Position numbers and translations under genes: made by a program. The notes beneath the pieces are model-generated. The model ran no database searches. It was given only the letters and a program-made list of their open reading frames with translations, and was not told the origin of the DNA. Below are positions 12,001 to 22,521 of a stretch of DNA of 64,000 nucleotides, piece by piece. The stretch covers positions 496,001 through 560,000 of the forward strand of contig JAALGY010000019.1 of the NCBI GenBank assembly GCA_032358165.1, read 5' to 3'. Numbering within the stretch: the first letter of the stretch is position 1; the number at the start of each line of letters is the position of its first letter. The DNA comes from Diplosphaera chodatii (lineage: Eukaryota > Chlorophyta > Trebouxiophyceae > Prasiolales > Stichococcaceae).

Positions 12001-12936
12001 AGGGGCTGACGTGGCAGGCGCCCGGCACGTTGTCAGTGCCGTCAAGGCGTTGGACGCTGCAGACCACTCCCAGGTCTGCAGCAGTGTTGCTACACCAGGG
12101 GAAATCAAGTGTTGGCTGGCACACATGACCCTTGCACTGCACATTTCTCACCGTGGACTGTTTGCATGCCTGCCGTTCTGCATGTCCTGGCCAGACCAGG
12201 TTGCCTTACAGCATCACTAGGTGTCTGTACAGATGCAAGCGGTGGCCTCGCTGTCTGTGCTGGAGCTCTTCATGCTGGTGGCTGCGCAGCGGCTACACCG
12301 CCGCAACCAGTCTGCACTCGAGGTGCACACCTGACAGCCATCCGCAGTTGGACAACGCAGACATGTATGCAGAGGAAGCTGTACCGTCCTGCTGGAGGAA
12401 GATTGCAGCTCTGTGGCCTGTAGTTGCATTGCAGTGTGCCCTTCACTGCAGGGTGTCAACTTTGCAGCGGTGTGGGAGGAGTACGATCGCCTGCGGCAGC
12501 TGCGGGGCCATGCGGACCACTACCCACGCCCAGTGGCCGTGCGCGCCTTCGAGTCGCTGCTGTCGCGCGGCATCCTCACGCATGCCGACCCCAGGTGCCC
12601 TCCCGGCGGGCAGAACCCAGAAGATCATGGACCACCCTTAGATGCACATGATGCCATCTGCGCTCGTCAGCGTTTGCATGGTACTCAGCTGCATGTGGTT
12701 GCCAAACCGTTCTGTGAGGACGTTGGTCGTGGCAGCCTGTGTGGCAGGAGCACGGGTGTTGCGGCTGCAGGGCAGAGAGGCGGGGCAGCATGCGGGAGTT
12801 CCAGGTGGTGGAGATGCAGGTCACGCAGCAGGAGATCGAGGCAGCGCTGCGGGTACACCCGACCGTGCCAGGCCTGCTGACCGACTGGCTGCAGAAGGAG
12901 GCCGTGGGCGGAAATGCAGTGGTGCTTGGGGACTAA
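9074..12936 (+). CDS. ORC4: Origin recognition complex subunit 4
   Basis: ORC4 is an AAA+ subunit of the origin recognition complex that helps load MCM helicase on nuclear origins. The N-terminal ~280 residues (from ATG 9074) are low-complexity Ala/Gln/Pro-rich sequence with basic and acidic patches. The AAA+ core follows: VVQDSLLRTLKETAERLG, Walker A GPSGCGKTLV, VVERAVAQLQQQC, GVVRLAGLLHADERVAFREIARQL, a Walker B-like VVVFILEDFEKF, ALVGTSQRQDVMDLLEKRIRSRFSHRR (with the region of the conserved arginine finger) and GVLAAMLRLPAAG. The winged-helix half has ASEVTAAMARHFYWD, LATLAMRIMDGL, SVLELFMLVAAQRLHRRN, VNFAAVWEEYDRL, RPVAVRAFESLLSRGILTHAD and the final QVTQQEIEAALRVHPTVP. TAA is at 12934-12936. 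Oddities are a Glu-Asp order where Asp-Glu is usual in Walker B, and an AT-rich block in the intron after FNDAL. Confidence 0.9.
11421..11500. repeat. AT-rich island with small hairpin inside an ORC4 intron
   Basis: About 80 bp is composed almost only of A and T in a GC-rich gene. It contains TTATTAA-ATTTTC-TTAATAA (11422-11441), a 7-bp inverted repeat with a 6-nt loop, followed by AATAATATTTTTATAATCAATTG. The edges are sharp. The stretch lies downstream of the GTGCGC donor after the FNDAL exon, so it should be spliced out. Confidence 0.7.
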
Positions 12937-13395
12937 TGTGGCGGGGTTTGCGTTTTTCAGTAGGCTAAGTTGGATGCTGGGTCTGTTGCTGTTTTTGACA
13001 CTTGCCAGCATTTGGCTGCAGTCTGTCAGTCGACGCTCTCCCGAACCGAAGGTTTGCGTTTGGTGCTTTCAACGTCCACAGCTGCCCATTGCTGCTAGTC
13101 AGTGCTGACAGTATTTCAGGATTGCCGCACAGCTGCAATGGGCGTGAGCGGAACCCATCGAGATGCCACATGCAGCCAGTCAGCAGGTGTTCGATTGCCA
13201 GGGTCTGAGCCGTGGTCCCCAGGCACGGCGTGCCGACGGTGTACTCACCACCCCAGCTGCGCAGCTTTAGGGACAGCCGCCAATCAGGTGTTGCTGCAGC
13301 TCATAAGCTGGAGCACTGCCCCGCTGTCCTACTGCACGAGTCGGCAGCTGCCACTGGACCACCTGCTGCAGTCCGCTGCACGCTCACCAGGGAGC
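12937..13395. other. Convergent intergenic region, ORC4 / PA2G4
   Basis: About 460 bp lies between the two facing stop codons. It holds the two 3' UTRs. I see no gene or repeat in it. Confidence 0.5.
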
Positions 13396-16367
13396 TCAGC
13401 TGCCAGCAACATCTGCAGGCACTGGCGCGGCATCCCCTTCGGCCTTGCTGGCGGCCTTGGCCTTCTTCTTGGCCGACTTCTTCTTGGACTTGCTCTTGAG
13501 TCCCGTCGCCAGCAGCTTCAGGATCTCCTCGTCCTCCACCTACAGCGCCACATGCCAGCCCACACTCCAGCATGCATCACATGATGCAAGCAGTGCAGCG
13601 CTGTCCAGTCAACACAGACATGGGGTAGGACCACCGCCGTGCCACGCCAATGAAGCAAGCAAGGCCACTGCGCACCTTTTTGTCTGTCTCTAGCTTCTGC
13701 GTGGGCGCTGCAGTTGTGACGCGGTCCGAGCCGTTGGGCATCAGCAGCACCGTGGCCTTGAACTGGGCCACCTGTGACATGAAGTGGCGGACCTCATATA
13801 TGATGCCTCATGCATGCCAGTGAGATGAAGAGAGGGATCGCGACGAACTGCTAGCACGACCATGTGCGAGATGGGCCAGCGGAAATGATACGCTGTGATG
13901 CTTGACGGGAGCTGACAGCATGAGTTGCGCAGCAGTTGCCAGGGCACAGCACAGAAGGTAAGCCCCTCGCCGGCACAAGATCGAACAACCGCCGCAGGAC
14001 ACACCAAGCGTTTGACAGCCCAGCGCTGCGCCCCTTGCTGTGAGCCTCGTTACCAATCTCGGGAGGCACGCGCACGCAGGTGCAGCCACGCCGAGTCTAC
14101 TCTGAGGCTCTCTTGTAGACAATGCAGGTTACAGAAAGCAAATGGCGCAGCTCAAGTCTTGAACCCTTGAGCCAGCACATCTAGGGTTGTGCACCTGTCA
14201 TCATGGTTGACCGACGCGCAAATACATGGCGCAAATTTTGATAAAAAAGCAGGGTCCAGGGGTGCAGCAACCACCCACCAGCTCGCCGCTCTTCTCATGC
14301 AGCACAGGGTACGGGTGCAGCAGCCCGTGGTTGATGCACTCCACCAGGCCGAAGCGCTTCTGCTCCGCGTCCACTGACCGCAGCGCGAATGGCATGGTGG
14401 GGAACTTCTTGTTCACCTCGCTGAACAACGCCCTGCAGCGAGTAGTGGCCAGTGTGTCATGATGCCCGGAAACCATGGACTCTCGGGCTGGCTGCTGGCC
14501 GATGTGCCCGCCCGGAAGAGGGTTTGTGCAAAAGCACGCAGATGTCTTGTCCTTGTCCTCATGTCAGGATATTACGGTCCAGGCGAACGCGACCCGGCAT
14601 GCGAGCGCACCGGCTGGCCTTCATCTTCAGCTTGTACTGCTCCTCGAGCGCCCGCTTGTACACTGCTGTCTCCTTCTCGTCCAGTACCTGCACACGCACA
14701 ACCACTAATTAGCTCTTCATGCAACCACGCATGGCATGCGTGGTTGCAAATGTGCAAGAGATGAATTTGCACAGGATGCATGTGCCGGCCGCTACGAGTA
14801 TACAGCGCATGCTCTCACCCGCGTTTTCCCCTCCCCAGTCGACACCACGATGTCGACGGCGTACACCTCGTTCTCCTCGAACTCCCCGTCCTCCACGCGT
14901 GCCTCGCTGGACGGCCGGTTGAGCACGCACTTGTTTGCGTCGATGACGAACTGCTTCATCTGGTGGCTGAGCACCCCCTCCACCATCTGACACCCGTACG
15001 CCACTGCAATCTGCAGTGCATGAAGACCACCATCAAGCAGTGCAGGACGTCTGTCAATCCTTGAACTTTGCATCATGTGTACGCAGGGGCGCAACCTGAG
15101 CATGGCACCAATCGATTTGGGGATCCGGGCAGCAGTCACAGTGCAGCTTGTATGCCGGGGTCGCCACCCCACCTTTTGCAGCGACTCTGCCACCTCTGAG
15201 ATCTTCCGGCCTGGCCGCATGAGGCGGAGCGCGGCCTCCAGGGCTGTGGTGGCTGCCTGCACGACGTCTGCTGCGCGGCCAGTGACCGCTGCATTTGCAT
15301 CGCTCTGCACCACCACTGTCGTCGCCTCCGTAGCGATGAAGCCATCGATGTGCACTCCCAGATCACTGCGAGCACAAAGCAGCTTGTAGAGCAAGCTACA
15401 ATGCCAGTGTGACAATACATTGGTTGCATTTGCAACTACGACTGGCAACTGCTCATATCTGCATGTCATGCATCAGGAGGCTTACAGCTTTGCAACATCG
15501 CCCTCCTTCAGCTCTGTCGCGTCATCAGCCGCCACTGGGCAGAAGTGGCCCACAACACTGCAGGCCCCAAGCGCAGCGTTTGCAGCAGTACCACAAGATT
15601 GCCAGCGGCAGGTGTCACCTGCCAACCACAAGAAGCAACGCTGCAAGCTGTGCTGCATGTGAAGAAGTCAGCATACCTGTTGACTGATACGCAAGTGGGG
15701 AATGCTACCCCCTTCTCGATGGCCTTGCCCTTGAAGACCTTTCCAATTGCCCTGTTATTGTGGTCACCGCATGCATATCTCAGGTTGGCATACTCGATAC
15801 ATCGTGTGCATACTTACCCTATTACATGTGGTCAACGTCCCTCAGACCAGTGCTGATAAATGCCTTTCCAAGATGTCGTCACGGGTGCGACTCGGCAATC
15901 AGTGGCTCACTGATTGATGGCAGCATCGCCCTTTTCACACAGCTCAACAATCCGAGTGCCAGGCTTCGCGGCAGCTACCACTGCCTTGAGTGCATCTGCA
16001 CGAAGCAGTGCACGTCATGCAGGCATGGCTGCTGCGCTCCGCAGTCGGCAGCTGCCTGGAACACATGCATCCACTGCCTGTTGCCGTCACGCACAGGCCT
16101 ACCATTGGCAATGTCAGCAGCTGCTTTGTACTTTGTGACGACGTCAGACTGCAGTCACAAGAATGATGTGTTTTCGTATTCCTCCTTGCTGCCGTCTAGA
16201 TCCAGTGCGCAGCGAGTGCATGCAGCATGGCATCTGGCAAACTGTGCCTACGATGCATGCTACCGCCTTGGGTAGTGTACAGTATCTTCATGGTATATCT
16301 TGTTACTCACGTTGCTGAGATCGAGCTCCTTCTGCTCTCCCTCGTAGTCGCTGTCACTATCCGACAT
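13396..16367 (-). CDS. EBP1: Proliferation-associated protein 2G4 / EBP1 homologue (methionine-aminopeptidase fold)
   Basis: Exon 1 (16367-16311) starts MSDSDSDYEGEQKELDLSN, the typical EBP1 opening. Later exons give SDVVTKYKAAADIANG, AVVAAAKPGTRIVELCEKGDAAIN, a KGKAIEKGVAFPT-type exon near 15.7 kb, VVGHFCPVAADDATELKEGDV, DLGVHIDGFIATEATTVVV, ALRLMRPGRKISEVAESLQK, AVAYGCQMVEGVLSHQMKQF, the DGEFEENEVYAVDIVVSTGEG exon, FPTMPFALRSVDAEQKRFGL, VECINHGLLHPYPVLHEKSG and FKATVLLMPNGSDRVTT. The C-terminus is Lys-rich (KSKSKKKSAKKKAKAASK), a likely nucleolar or ribosome-binding tail, then VPADVAGS and TGA at 13396. The family has the aminopeptidase fold without the enzyme activity. It binds ribosomes and RNA and controls growth and cell size in plants. 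The gene diverges from YOS1 with a 434-bp gap. The identity is firm. Confidence 0.93.
14720..14748. repeat. Perfect 13-bp inverted repeat in a PA2G4 intron
   Basis: TGCAACCACGCAT is followed by three bases (GGC) and then its exact reverse complement. The hairpin lies in intron sequence between the VLDEKET-type exon and the VYAVDIVVST exon, and includes the GCATGC-type words common in these introns. Confidence 0.7.
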
Positions 16368-16801
16368 CGATCCTGTTGTTCTAAGTGGTCGCTGCTATCT
16401 ACGTCAGCGCCGATGGCACAACAGGTTTGGCAGCTGGATACCGTCAGGCTTCGTGCAACGTCCGCTCCCTGCCGCTGAGACGCTGACTGCGAGTCACGGA
16501 ATCAGCCAGAGGGCCGCCGCATGCCCGAGTTGGGCAAATGCGGGTTTTGCCACTCCTACACTCCTCCCCTGGATCTGTGCACACAGATCAACACTCCAGC
16601 ATTCGATCCTGCTGCACGCGGGCCGTGAGACTGTGTTGGGCACCCAACGGGTCTGCATTCCCTCATCGTTGTGCCTTGTTCCCTTGCAGCAAGCCTGAGC
16701 ACTGTGATTGCCACAGTGAGAGCAGCAATGATGCACGACAGCGCCAGCCCTGGAACAGTAGTCACAGGCACTTGCTGAACAGAGGCGTGTCGATCAGTTA
16801 G
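16368..16801. promoter_or_regulatory. Divergent intergenic region, PA2G4 / YOS1
   Basis: 434 bp lies between the start codons of PA2G4 (-) and YOS1 (+). No open frame with family features is present. It likely holds both 5' leaders and a bidirectional promoter. Confidence 0.4.
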
Positions 16802-17324
16802 ATGACGCTCTGGACGCTGGTGCAGGTGCTGTCAATTTGATGTTGATGTTGTGGTCCTTGTTGATGTGTTGCATCCGCCACCCACCATGACGCTGGCAAC
16901 GTGCATGCTGTGCAGTCTGTGCTGCTGCTCGTCAACGGTGTGGCAATCCTAAACAATGAGCGGTTCCTAGAGAAGTGTAAGTATGACGTCAACTCATTGT
17001 GTCTGTGTTTGTCCCCAAGCACCGTCGCATAGAGATCTGAGGGTGATTACTGTGTGACCGCAGATGGTTGGGGGTTTTCCCAAATGGGCAGTGGCGACGG
17101 ATCTGGTCCAGGACACAATGCTCTCAAGCATCAAGTGGTTGGATTCCTGTTTGCAGCACAGTACATGAGAGGTACGGGTCATAGCATCCGGCGTGGTGCT
17201 GGCACAGTGGAAGTTTTAGTTGCTGTGGCGTGGTGTGGACAGCCAAGATGTTCTTTGTGCTTCTGCAGTGCCGCTCATCTTCCTGAACGCCGTCACCGTG
17301 TTCGTGAAGCTGATATTCGGGTAG
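16802..17324 (+). CDS. YOS1: YOS1/IER3IP1-like small ER-Golgi membrane protein (four exons, ~83 aa)
   Basis: This small gene is invisible in any single frame. Exons: 16802-16825 (MTLWTLVQ), 16916-16976 (SVLLLVNGVAILNNERFLEK), 17064-17171 (YGWGFSQMGSGDGSGP, then HQVVGFLFAAQYMR) and 17269-17324 (VPLIFLNAVTVFVKLIFG, stop TAG). All junctions are GT-AG and keep frame. The protein matches the YOS1/IER3IP1 pattern: N-terminal membrane helix, the 'ERFL..GWGF' turn, 'A.QYMR.PLI.LN', a second membrane helix and the terminal KLIFG. In yeast, YOS1 works with YIP1 and YIF1 in ER-to-Golgi vesicle transport. The length equals the family norm. The gene converges on TPI (stops 238 bp apart) and diverges from PA2G4. 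Confidence 0.9.
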
Positions 17325-17562
17325 TGAGGATGCAGCATCACACCGCTACTGCAGGTCAACCATGCCATTGCCCAGCGCAGTTCGCTGCTGATGCAGCTCT
17401 TGTCATGGCTGTCCTTGTGTGTTGGTGCACGGACACTGTAGCCTTCCTGAATCCGGGCACACAGTGCGCAGCCGCCGAGACGTCATTAGTAGAAACAAAC
17501 ACACCTTTGGTGAAAGAGCTGATGTTTGCGATAACCACTGTGCACTGAGCATACTGTCCTTC

Positions 17563-18763
17563 TCAAGCTGTCTTGTGGAACTTCGAGGCATTTGCAATCG
17601 TCACGAATGCTGGGCCCTTCAGTGATGCGCCACCAACCAAGAAGCCGTCGATGTCCTCCTGTGACGCCAGCTCATTGGCATTCTTGTCATTGACGGAGCC
17701 GCCATAGATGATGCGCAGCTTCGGTGCCACATCACTCGACACCTTGTCGCCTGCCCACTTCCGGATGAAGGCGTGCACCTCCTGCGCCTGCTCCGGGCTG
17801 GCGACCTTCCCAGTGCCAATGGCCCACACCGGCTCATAGGCAACAACGACGCCATCCCAGTCCTCTGTCGACAGCTTGTCGGCAACTGCATTCAGCTGCC
17901 CCTCCAGCACCTTCCACAGCTCGCCCGACTCCCGTTGCTCCAGCGTCTCGCCAATGCAAACAATGGCCTTCAACCCATGGTGGAGCGCATAGTCGGTTTT
18001 GTCAGCGACCATCTCACTTGACTCGCCAATCAGTGCCCTCCGCTCCGAATGTCCCAAAATGACCCAACCAATGCCCAGGTCAACCAGCAGCTCTGGTGCG
18101 ATCTCGCCAGTGTAGGCGCCCGTACCCTTCACCCAGCTGTTCTGTGCCGCAATCTGGTACGGTGGCTGCAGCGTGTCCTTTACCATCTGCAGGTGGATGT
18201 AGGTCGGTGCGACGACGATCTCGATGTCGGATGGCACCTCGCCATCGTTCAGCTCCTTCACCAGCTTCTGCACCTCCGCTGTGGTCTCATTGCATTTCCA
18301 GTTGCCGCCCACGAAGAAGCGCCCCTTGCCCACCATGGCTGTAACCTGCCTTGTGCCGAGTCCACCGACACGATGCAAGGCGTTGCCGACCTGTGTCAGA
18401 TATCACAAGTGCAAGTGCTGCAGCTTGCTGCTCTGTTGGGATCAGGATCGTGGCTGTTGCAAGAGTAATATGATGATCATGATGCGCCGGCAGGCGTCAA
18501 GGTACAAGATGATCGTCTGACCAGGCGCCGGTTGTGTGTGGTGAGCTGTGCTCAAAGTGAATCTATCAACAGCAAGGCAGTCGTGTGATCGCTGCCGTGA
18601 CCGGTGATCGAGGGACCTCAGCATGCATGCCAGATCCCCAGCACACCTTTTGCTGGAAGATGTGGCTGGCTGGGCCGCTGTGACGCCTGACGCCGGAGCA
18701 GTGGGGCTGTGCGGCTGATGTATGCGACGCGCAGTGTGTGCTGACCCGAGTGGGTGCGAACAT
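17563..18763 (-). CDS. TPI: Triosephosphate isomerase, plastid-targeted form
   Basis: TPI interconverts dihydroxyacetone phosphate and glyceraldehyde 3-phosphate in glycolysis and the Calvin cycle. Exon 2 (18345-17563) holds the whole enzyme uninterrupted: [10 protein letters not shown] (catalytic Lys), [15 protein letters not shown] (catalytic His), [14 protein letters not shown] (catalytic Glu), [13 protein letters not shown] and [12 protein letters not shown]. It begins just after a CAG acceptor with VTAMVGKGR. Exon 1 (18763-18647) is a small upstream frame, [20 protein letters not shown] and on to HIFQQK. It is rich in Ser, Thr, His and Arg and has no acidic residue, like a chloroplast transit peptide. 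It ends AAG|GTGTGC in phase 0, which joins VTAM in frame. If exon 1 were not used, translation from the ATG at 18336 would give a cytosolic enzyme. The enzyme identity is certain; plastid targeting is inferred. Confidence 0.9.
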
Positions 18764-19347
18764 GCTGCGGCAGGGCGCTCAGGGCGAATGGGGATCTGGC
18801 AGCCACATGTGCAGGCGGGCCGAGCGCTCTGCTTCGTCTCGCCTTCACACAGTGGATTGCATGAGCTTCCGCCACCTCCTGCATCCTCTCGATAGCGAGA
18901 GCCACATTTGCTCAGGCCCCTGGGGCTCTCAGAGGGCAAATTCAGTGCTGTACTTTCTGCACAAGTCTAGGTGCAGTTAGCTTACTGCCATGATTTAGGC
19001 AGCACTTCACATTCAAGCTGTTGCTTGCTTGCATCCAGAGCATCGCAGACAGGCTGCACACCCAAAAATACTGCCGACAGAAAGCTGCGGTACAGCACAC
19101 TTGTGAACTCTTGGGTTATATCAGGGTGCACATCCGGCCGACAGTCTGCATGAGCGGCAGTGCACTCAATGCTTGGGCTTGAAGCTGCCGATCGATATCC
19201 CGGTTTCAGCAGTAGTGGTGACCAAACAACCGCAGCTGGTGCCAGCAGCATGCAGCGCATTGGTGATACCGCCATGCATTGACGAGGTGGACCGCCGATC
19301 GCTGTCGCGGAGGCTGACGTCGTGACGTCCTCACGTCCGACGCCATC
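18764..19347. promoter_or_regulatory. Divergent intergenic region, TPI / ERV46, with tandem ACGT units
   Basis: About 580 bp lies between the divergent starts. Its right end carries three 8-bp ACGT-core units in tandem at 19315-19338 (TGACGTCG, TGACGTCC, TCACGTCC), ending 9 bp before the ERV46 ATG. ACGT is the core of plant bZIP binding sites. The rest shows no gene. Confidence 0.45.
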
Positions 19348-21638
19348 ATGTCGCGACGCAAGAGCTCCTTACGCACCATCTCTGGTTATGATGCGTATGC
19401 CCGTGCGGAGGACCACCTGGTGGAGCGCACCACCGTCGGTGCCATCAGTGAGTGCCAATAGCGACCATTGCATGATATATGTGATCATTAGCACGTGATG
19501 TGTTGACTGCGCCTCCCACCTGCCACAAGAACACTTCAGTCCCATTGACGCTGTCCACTGCAGTCACCCTTGTGGGCGCTCTGACTGCGGCACTCCTGTT
19601 TGCAAACGAAGTCAGGATCCTCACGCAGCCTCAGCGCACGGAGCAGGTGACCGCCAGCAACAGGCTTCGGCTTGCCATGCATGCAGTCTGCACTGCTGGC
19701 TTGGTCGACCTCTCATTGGAGAGTTGACACCTCCTGCCATGCGCTGCAATGCAGATGGGTGTTGACCTGCACCGGTCAGACGTCCTGCGCATCAACTTGA
19801 ACATGAGCTTTCCCAGGCTGCCCTGCCAAGGTGAGAGGCCTGGCTTGCTGCCAGCTGTCTGCTTGGATGGACCCACTGGACATGCACCTGACAGCTTGCC
19901 GCTCTGCCGCAGCCCTCAGCATGGACCTGGCTGACCTAGCCAAGGGCGTGCGGAACGTGGCAGTCAACACACAGGACACGCGACTAGCGCGCGGCGGACA
20001 GGTAGGAGCAGAGTAGTCACCCACTGTGGTGATAGCCTACACCTCAACTCTGCTATCCAAGCCCCGTGAGGTAGGCATGCATGCTGCGCAGATACATAAG
20101 TACCGCCTCGACAGTAGGGGCGGGCACATCGGGGCGCACGAGTACATACGGCCACGTGCCACCGGCGGGTTCTTCGTCAACACACTGGGCGACATGCAAG
20201 TGAGCGCGCATTTGGTAGACCATGGAGCTGGGCCGCTCGTAGGCTGCTGATGACCTGACACTTGTCAACACGCCAGTGGCAGACCCAAATTGTCCGTGTA
20301 GGACCCAGCAGCAGTGTCAAAGGCGCTCAAGGAGAAGGAGGGCTGCCAGATCGAGGGCTGGCTGGAGGTAGACAGGGACACTGGTTGCCAGCAGCTGCGC
20401 TGCGTGTGCAAAAACTCGCTAAACAATGCACAAACAGGAGCGACGTATCTTGAGCGTTTGATTTTGAGGATCCGGTCAATTGTCCGCATTTCTTGGCTGT
20501 AGGTGCAGCGGGTGGCTGGCAACTTTCATGTGTCTGTGTCGATGGAGGACTTCTTCATGCTGGAGGAGACCCAGGTGTGGGCTCGTCAGGGCACGCAGCG
20601 GCAACGTTTGCCACTGGAAGAGCCCACGGAATGCTGATGTCAGCGACCTATGGTGTGCGAATATTGCACATGCAGAGGGAGATGTCGGCGGCCCTGAGGA
20701 AAGCAGAGCAGGCGAGCGGTCCCGGGCGGCCATTCTTTCTCGACGTGAGGCTCTGCCCTGCCCGGGGTGCACCTGCGTCGTCATACAATCCTGACCAATC
20801 TGTGCATCCTTCAACTCCAGCTGTTATTTCAATTCGCCCCGCGATCGGCTGCACGCCCTGCAGGTGGCGCCAGACACCACACGGATCAACATGAGCCATG
20901 TGTTCCACCATCTGTCATTTGGCAGCGAGGAGTTTCCCGGCCAGGTGCCAGCTTTGCCAGTAGCTGATAGGAGGCTTTGCTGGAATCATTGCAGTATTTA
21001 CCAACACGGGGGATATTACCCTCTGTGAGCATGAAGCATTGCAGCGGAAGGCGGTGTTGTTGCTCGACAATGTTGGCTGCCGACCACTTGCAGGTGCACC
21101 CGCTGGATGGGCACCAGCAAATCTGCGATCACAGCACCGGAACCTTCAAGTACTTCCTGAAGGTGGTGCCCACAGAGTACCAGAATCCGAGGGGCCACAA
21201 GTTCCAGACCAGCCAGTTCAGTGTGACAGGTGCAGTTGCCGCTGAGCTGCCTCATTGCGTCAAAAATGCTTGGCTGGCACACAAGCCATGTAGGCTGCTG
21301 GCCACCAGTACTGGGTGGTGTTGCCGCACGATGTTGAGAGAATTCTGGCTGCTTTGTGCAATGCAGAGTACTACACGAAGGTGTCAAAAGGCCGGGGCCA
21401 GATGCCCGCCATCTTCATCATCTACGACATGTTCTCGCTTGCGGTGGCAGTGACGGACTCACGCCGCAGCCTTGCGCACTTTCTGGTCCGGGTGTGCGCT
21501 GTGCTGGGCGGCGTCTTCGCTGTGTCCAGGATGCTGGACAGGTTCTCTCATCACTTTGTGGTGACCCTCTTTCAGCCGCCGCCGCCGAGGCTGCGACCAG
21601 GGTTAATGAACCAGATGGCAAGCATGTACTCGCAATGA
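19348..21638 (+). CDS. ERV46: ERV46/ERGIC3-like COPII vesicle cargo receptor
   Basis: Exon 1 reads MSRRKSSLRTISGYDAYARA, then a hydrophobic exon (SLTLSTAVTLVGALTAALLFANEVR), the first membrane helix. Lumenal exons follow: MGVDLHRSDVLRINLNMSFP, LSMDLADLAKGVRNVAVNTQ, the KEKEGCQIEGWLEVDRDTG exon (conserved 'GC.i.G.l.V.kv.GnFh'), QRVAGNFHVSVSMEDFFML, INMSHVFHHLSFGSEEFPG, HPLDGHQQICDHSTGTFKYF, LKVVPTEYQNPRGHKFQTSQ and YWVVLPHDVERI. The C-terminal exon has MPAIFIIYDMFSLAVAV and a second membrane helix (VCAVLGGVFAVSRML). The stop is at 21636-21638. The family cycles between ER and Golgi with Erv41 and helps pack cargo. The C-terminal tail (PPPPRLRPGLMNQM) differs from the usual short basic tail, so the last residues are less certain. 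Confidence 0.88.
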
Positions 21639-22521
21639 TGTGCAGCTTGCGTGCCCAGTGTGCTTGCCAGACTATTAGGTTTGAAACTCCACTCGGGTTT
21701 CGATTGTAGTGCGGAACGGCGGTACCTAAGCTAGCTAGCGGCTGACGTCATGAAGGGCACAAGGAGTGGCCGGCAAAATTTGGTCCCACGTGAGTCAACA
21801 TCTCGCTACCATGTGGGTCTGCCTCCCTGGTAGGTGATCATACAGCATGGTTTATAGACGTAAACTGGTTGCGATGGGCGGAGAGCAGGGCTTACGGGAC
21901 CGTGAGTGGGTCAGCGGGCCGGCAGCTCGGCAAGTAGAACGCAACTGCACATGGGCGACTGCCCACAGCCTGCTGCGGTCAGACTCCCTGCCACACAACT
22001 GCACTGTCAGCGCAGCTCCACGTGAACTCTGGCCAGGTGCAGATGCTTGCAGCAGTGGACGCGTGTGCCTTCGACAAAATTCTTCTATCTATCAAGCTCT
22101 TCGTGCAACACGGTGCATAAAGCACAGTGCTCGTCCTGCGATGCAACACAGCGTGATTATGTGAAGTCACGATGCCTGCAGTTCCGCTCCTGCGGTCTGT
22201 GTCATGTATAGGCCTACAAGGGCATCTGAGGTGCAGCTGAGGGACTTATAGAAGCAGCAACGTGCACAGCCTCTGTGATCTGCAGCACCAACAGTGCCGC
22301 GTCTCACTGTGCACATGCGCGTCCGATGGTACATTTGTTGTGCTGCAGGGGTGTCAGCGCATGGCCTGCGATGCGGGCACTGTGTTGCAAAAGCGCAGAA
22401 CGTGCTATTGACTAGACGCTGACAACTTGTTCATCTGATCTGCGCAGGTGTTTGGGTAGATAGACAAGAACATGGTCGGTAAAGGCAGTCGACTGTAAGG
22501 GGCGTCAGCCTTGCAAGCAGG
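21639..22521. promoter_or_regulatory. Intergenic region upstream of the kelch gene
   Basis: About 880 bp lies between two genes on the same strand. It holds a TGACGTCA palindrome at 21743-21750 and an AGCTAGCTAGC word just before it. The open frames at 21.8-22.2 kb show no recognisable family, composition or conserved motif, and are not called. Confidence 0.4.

Noticed and set aside
17325..17562. Possible extension of YOS1 into the downstream frame
   Set aside because: The TAG after KLIFG matches the family end, and the remaining frame is not conserved.
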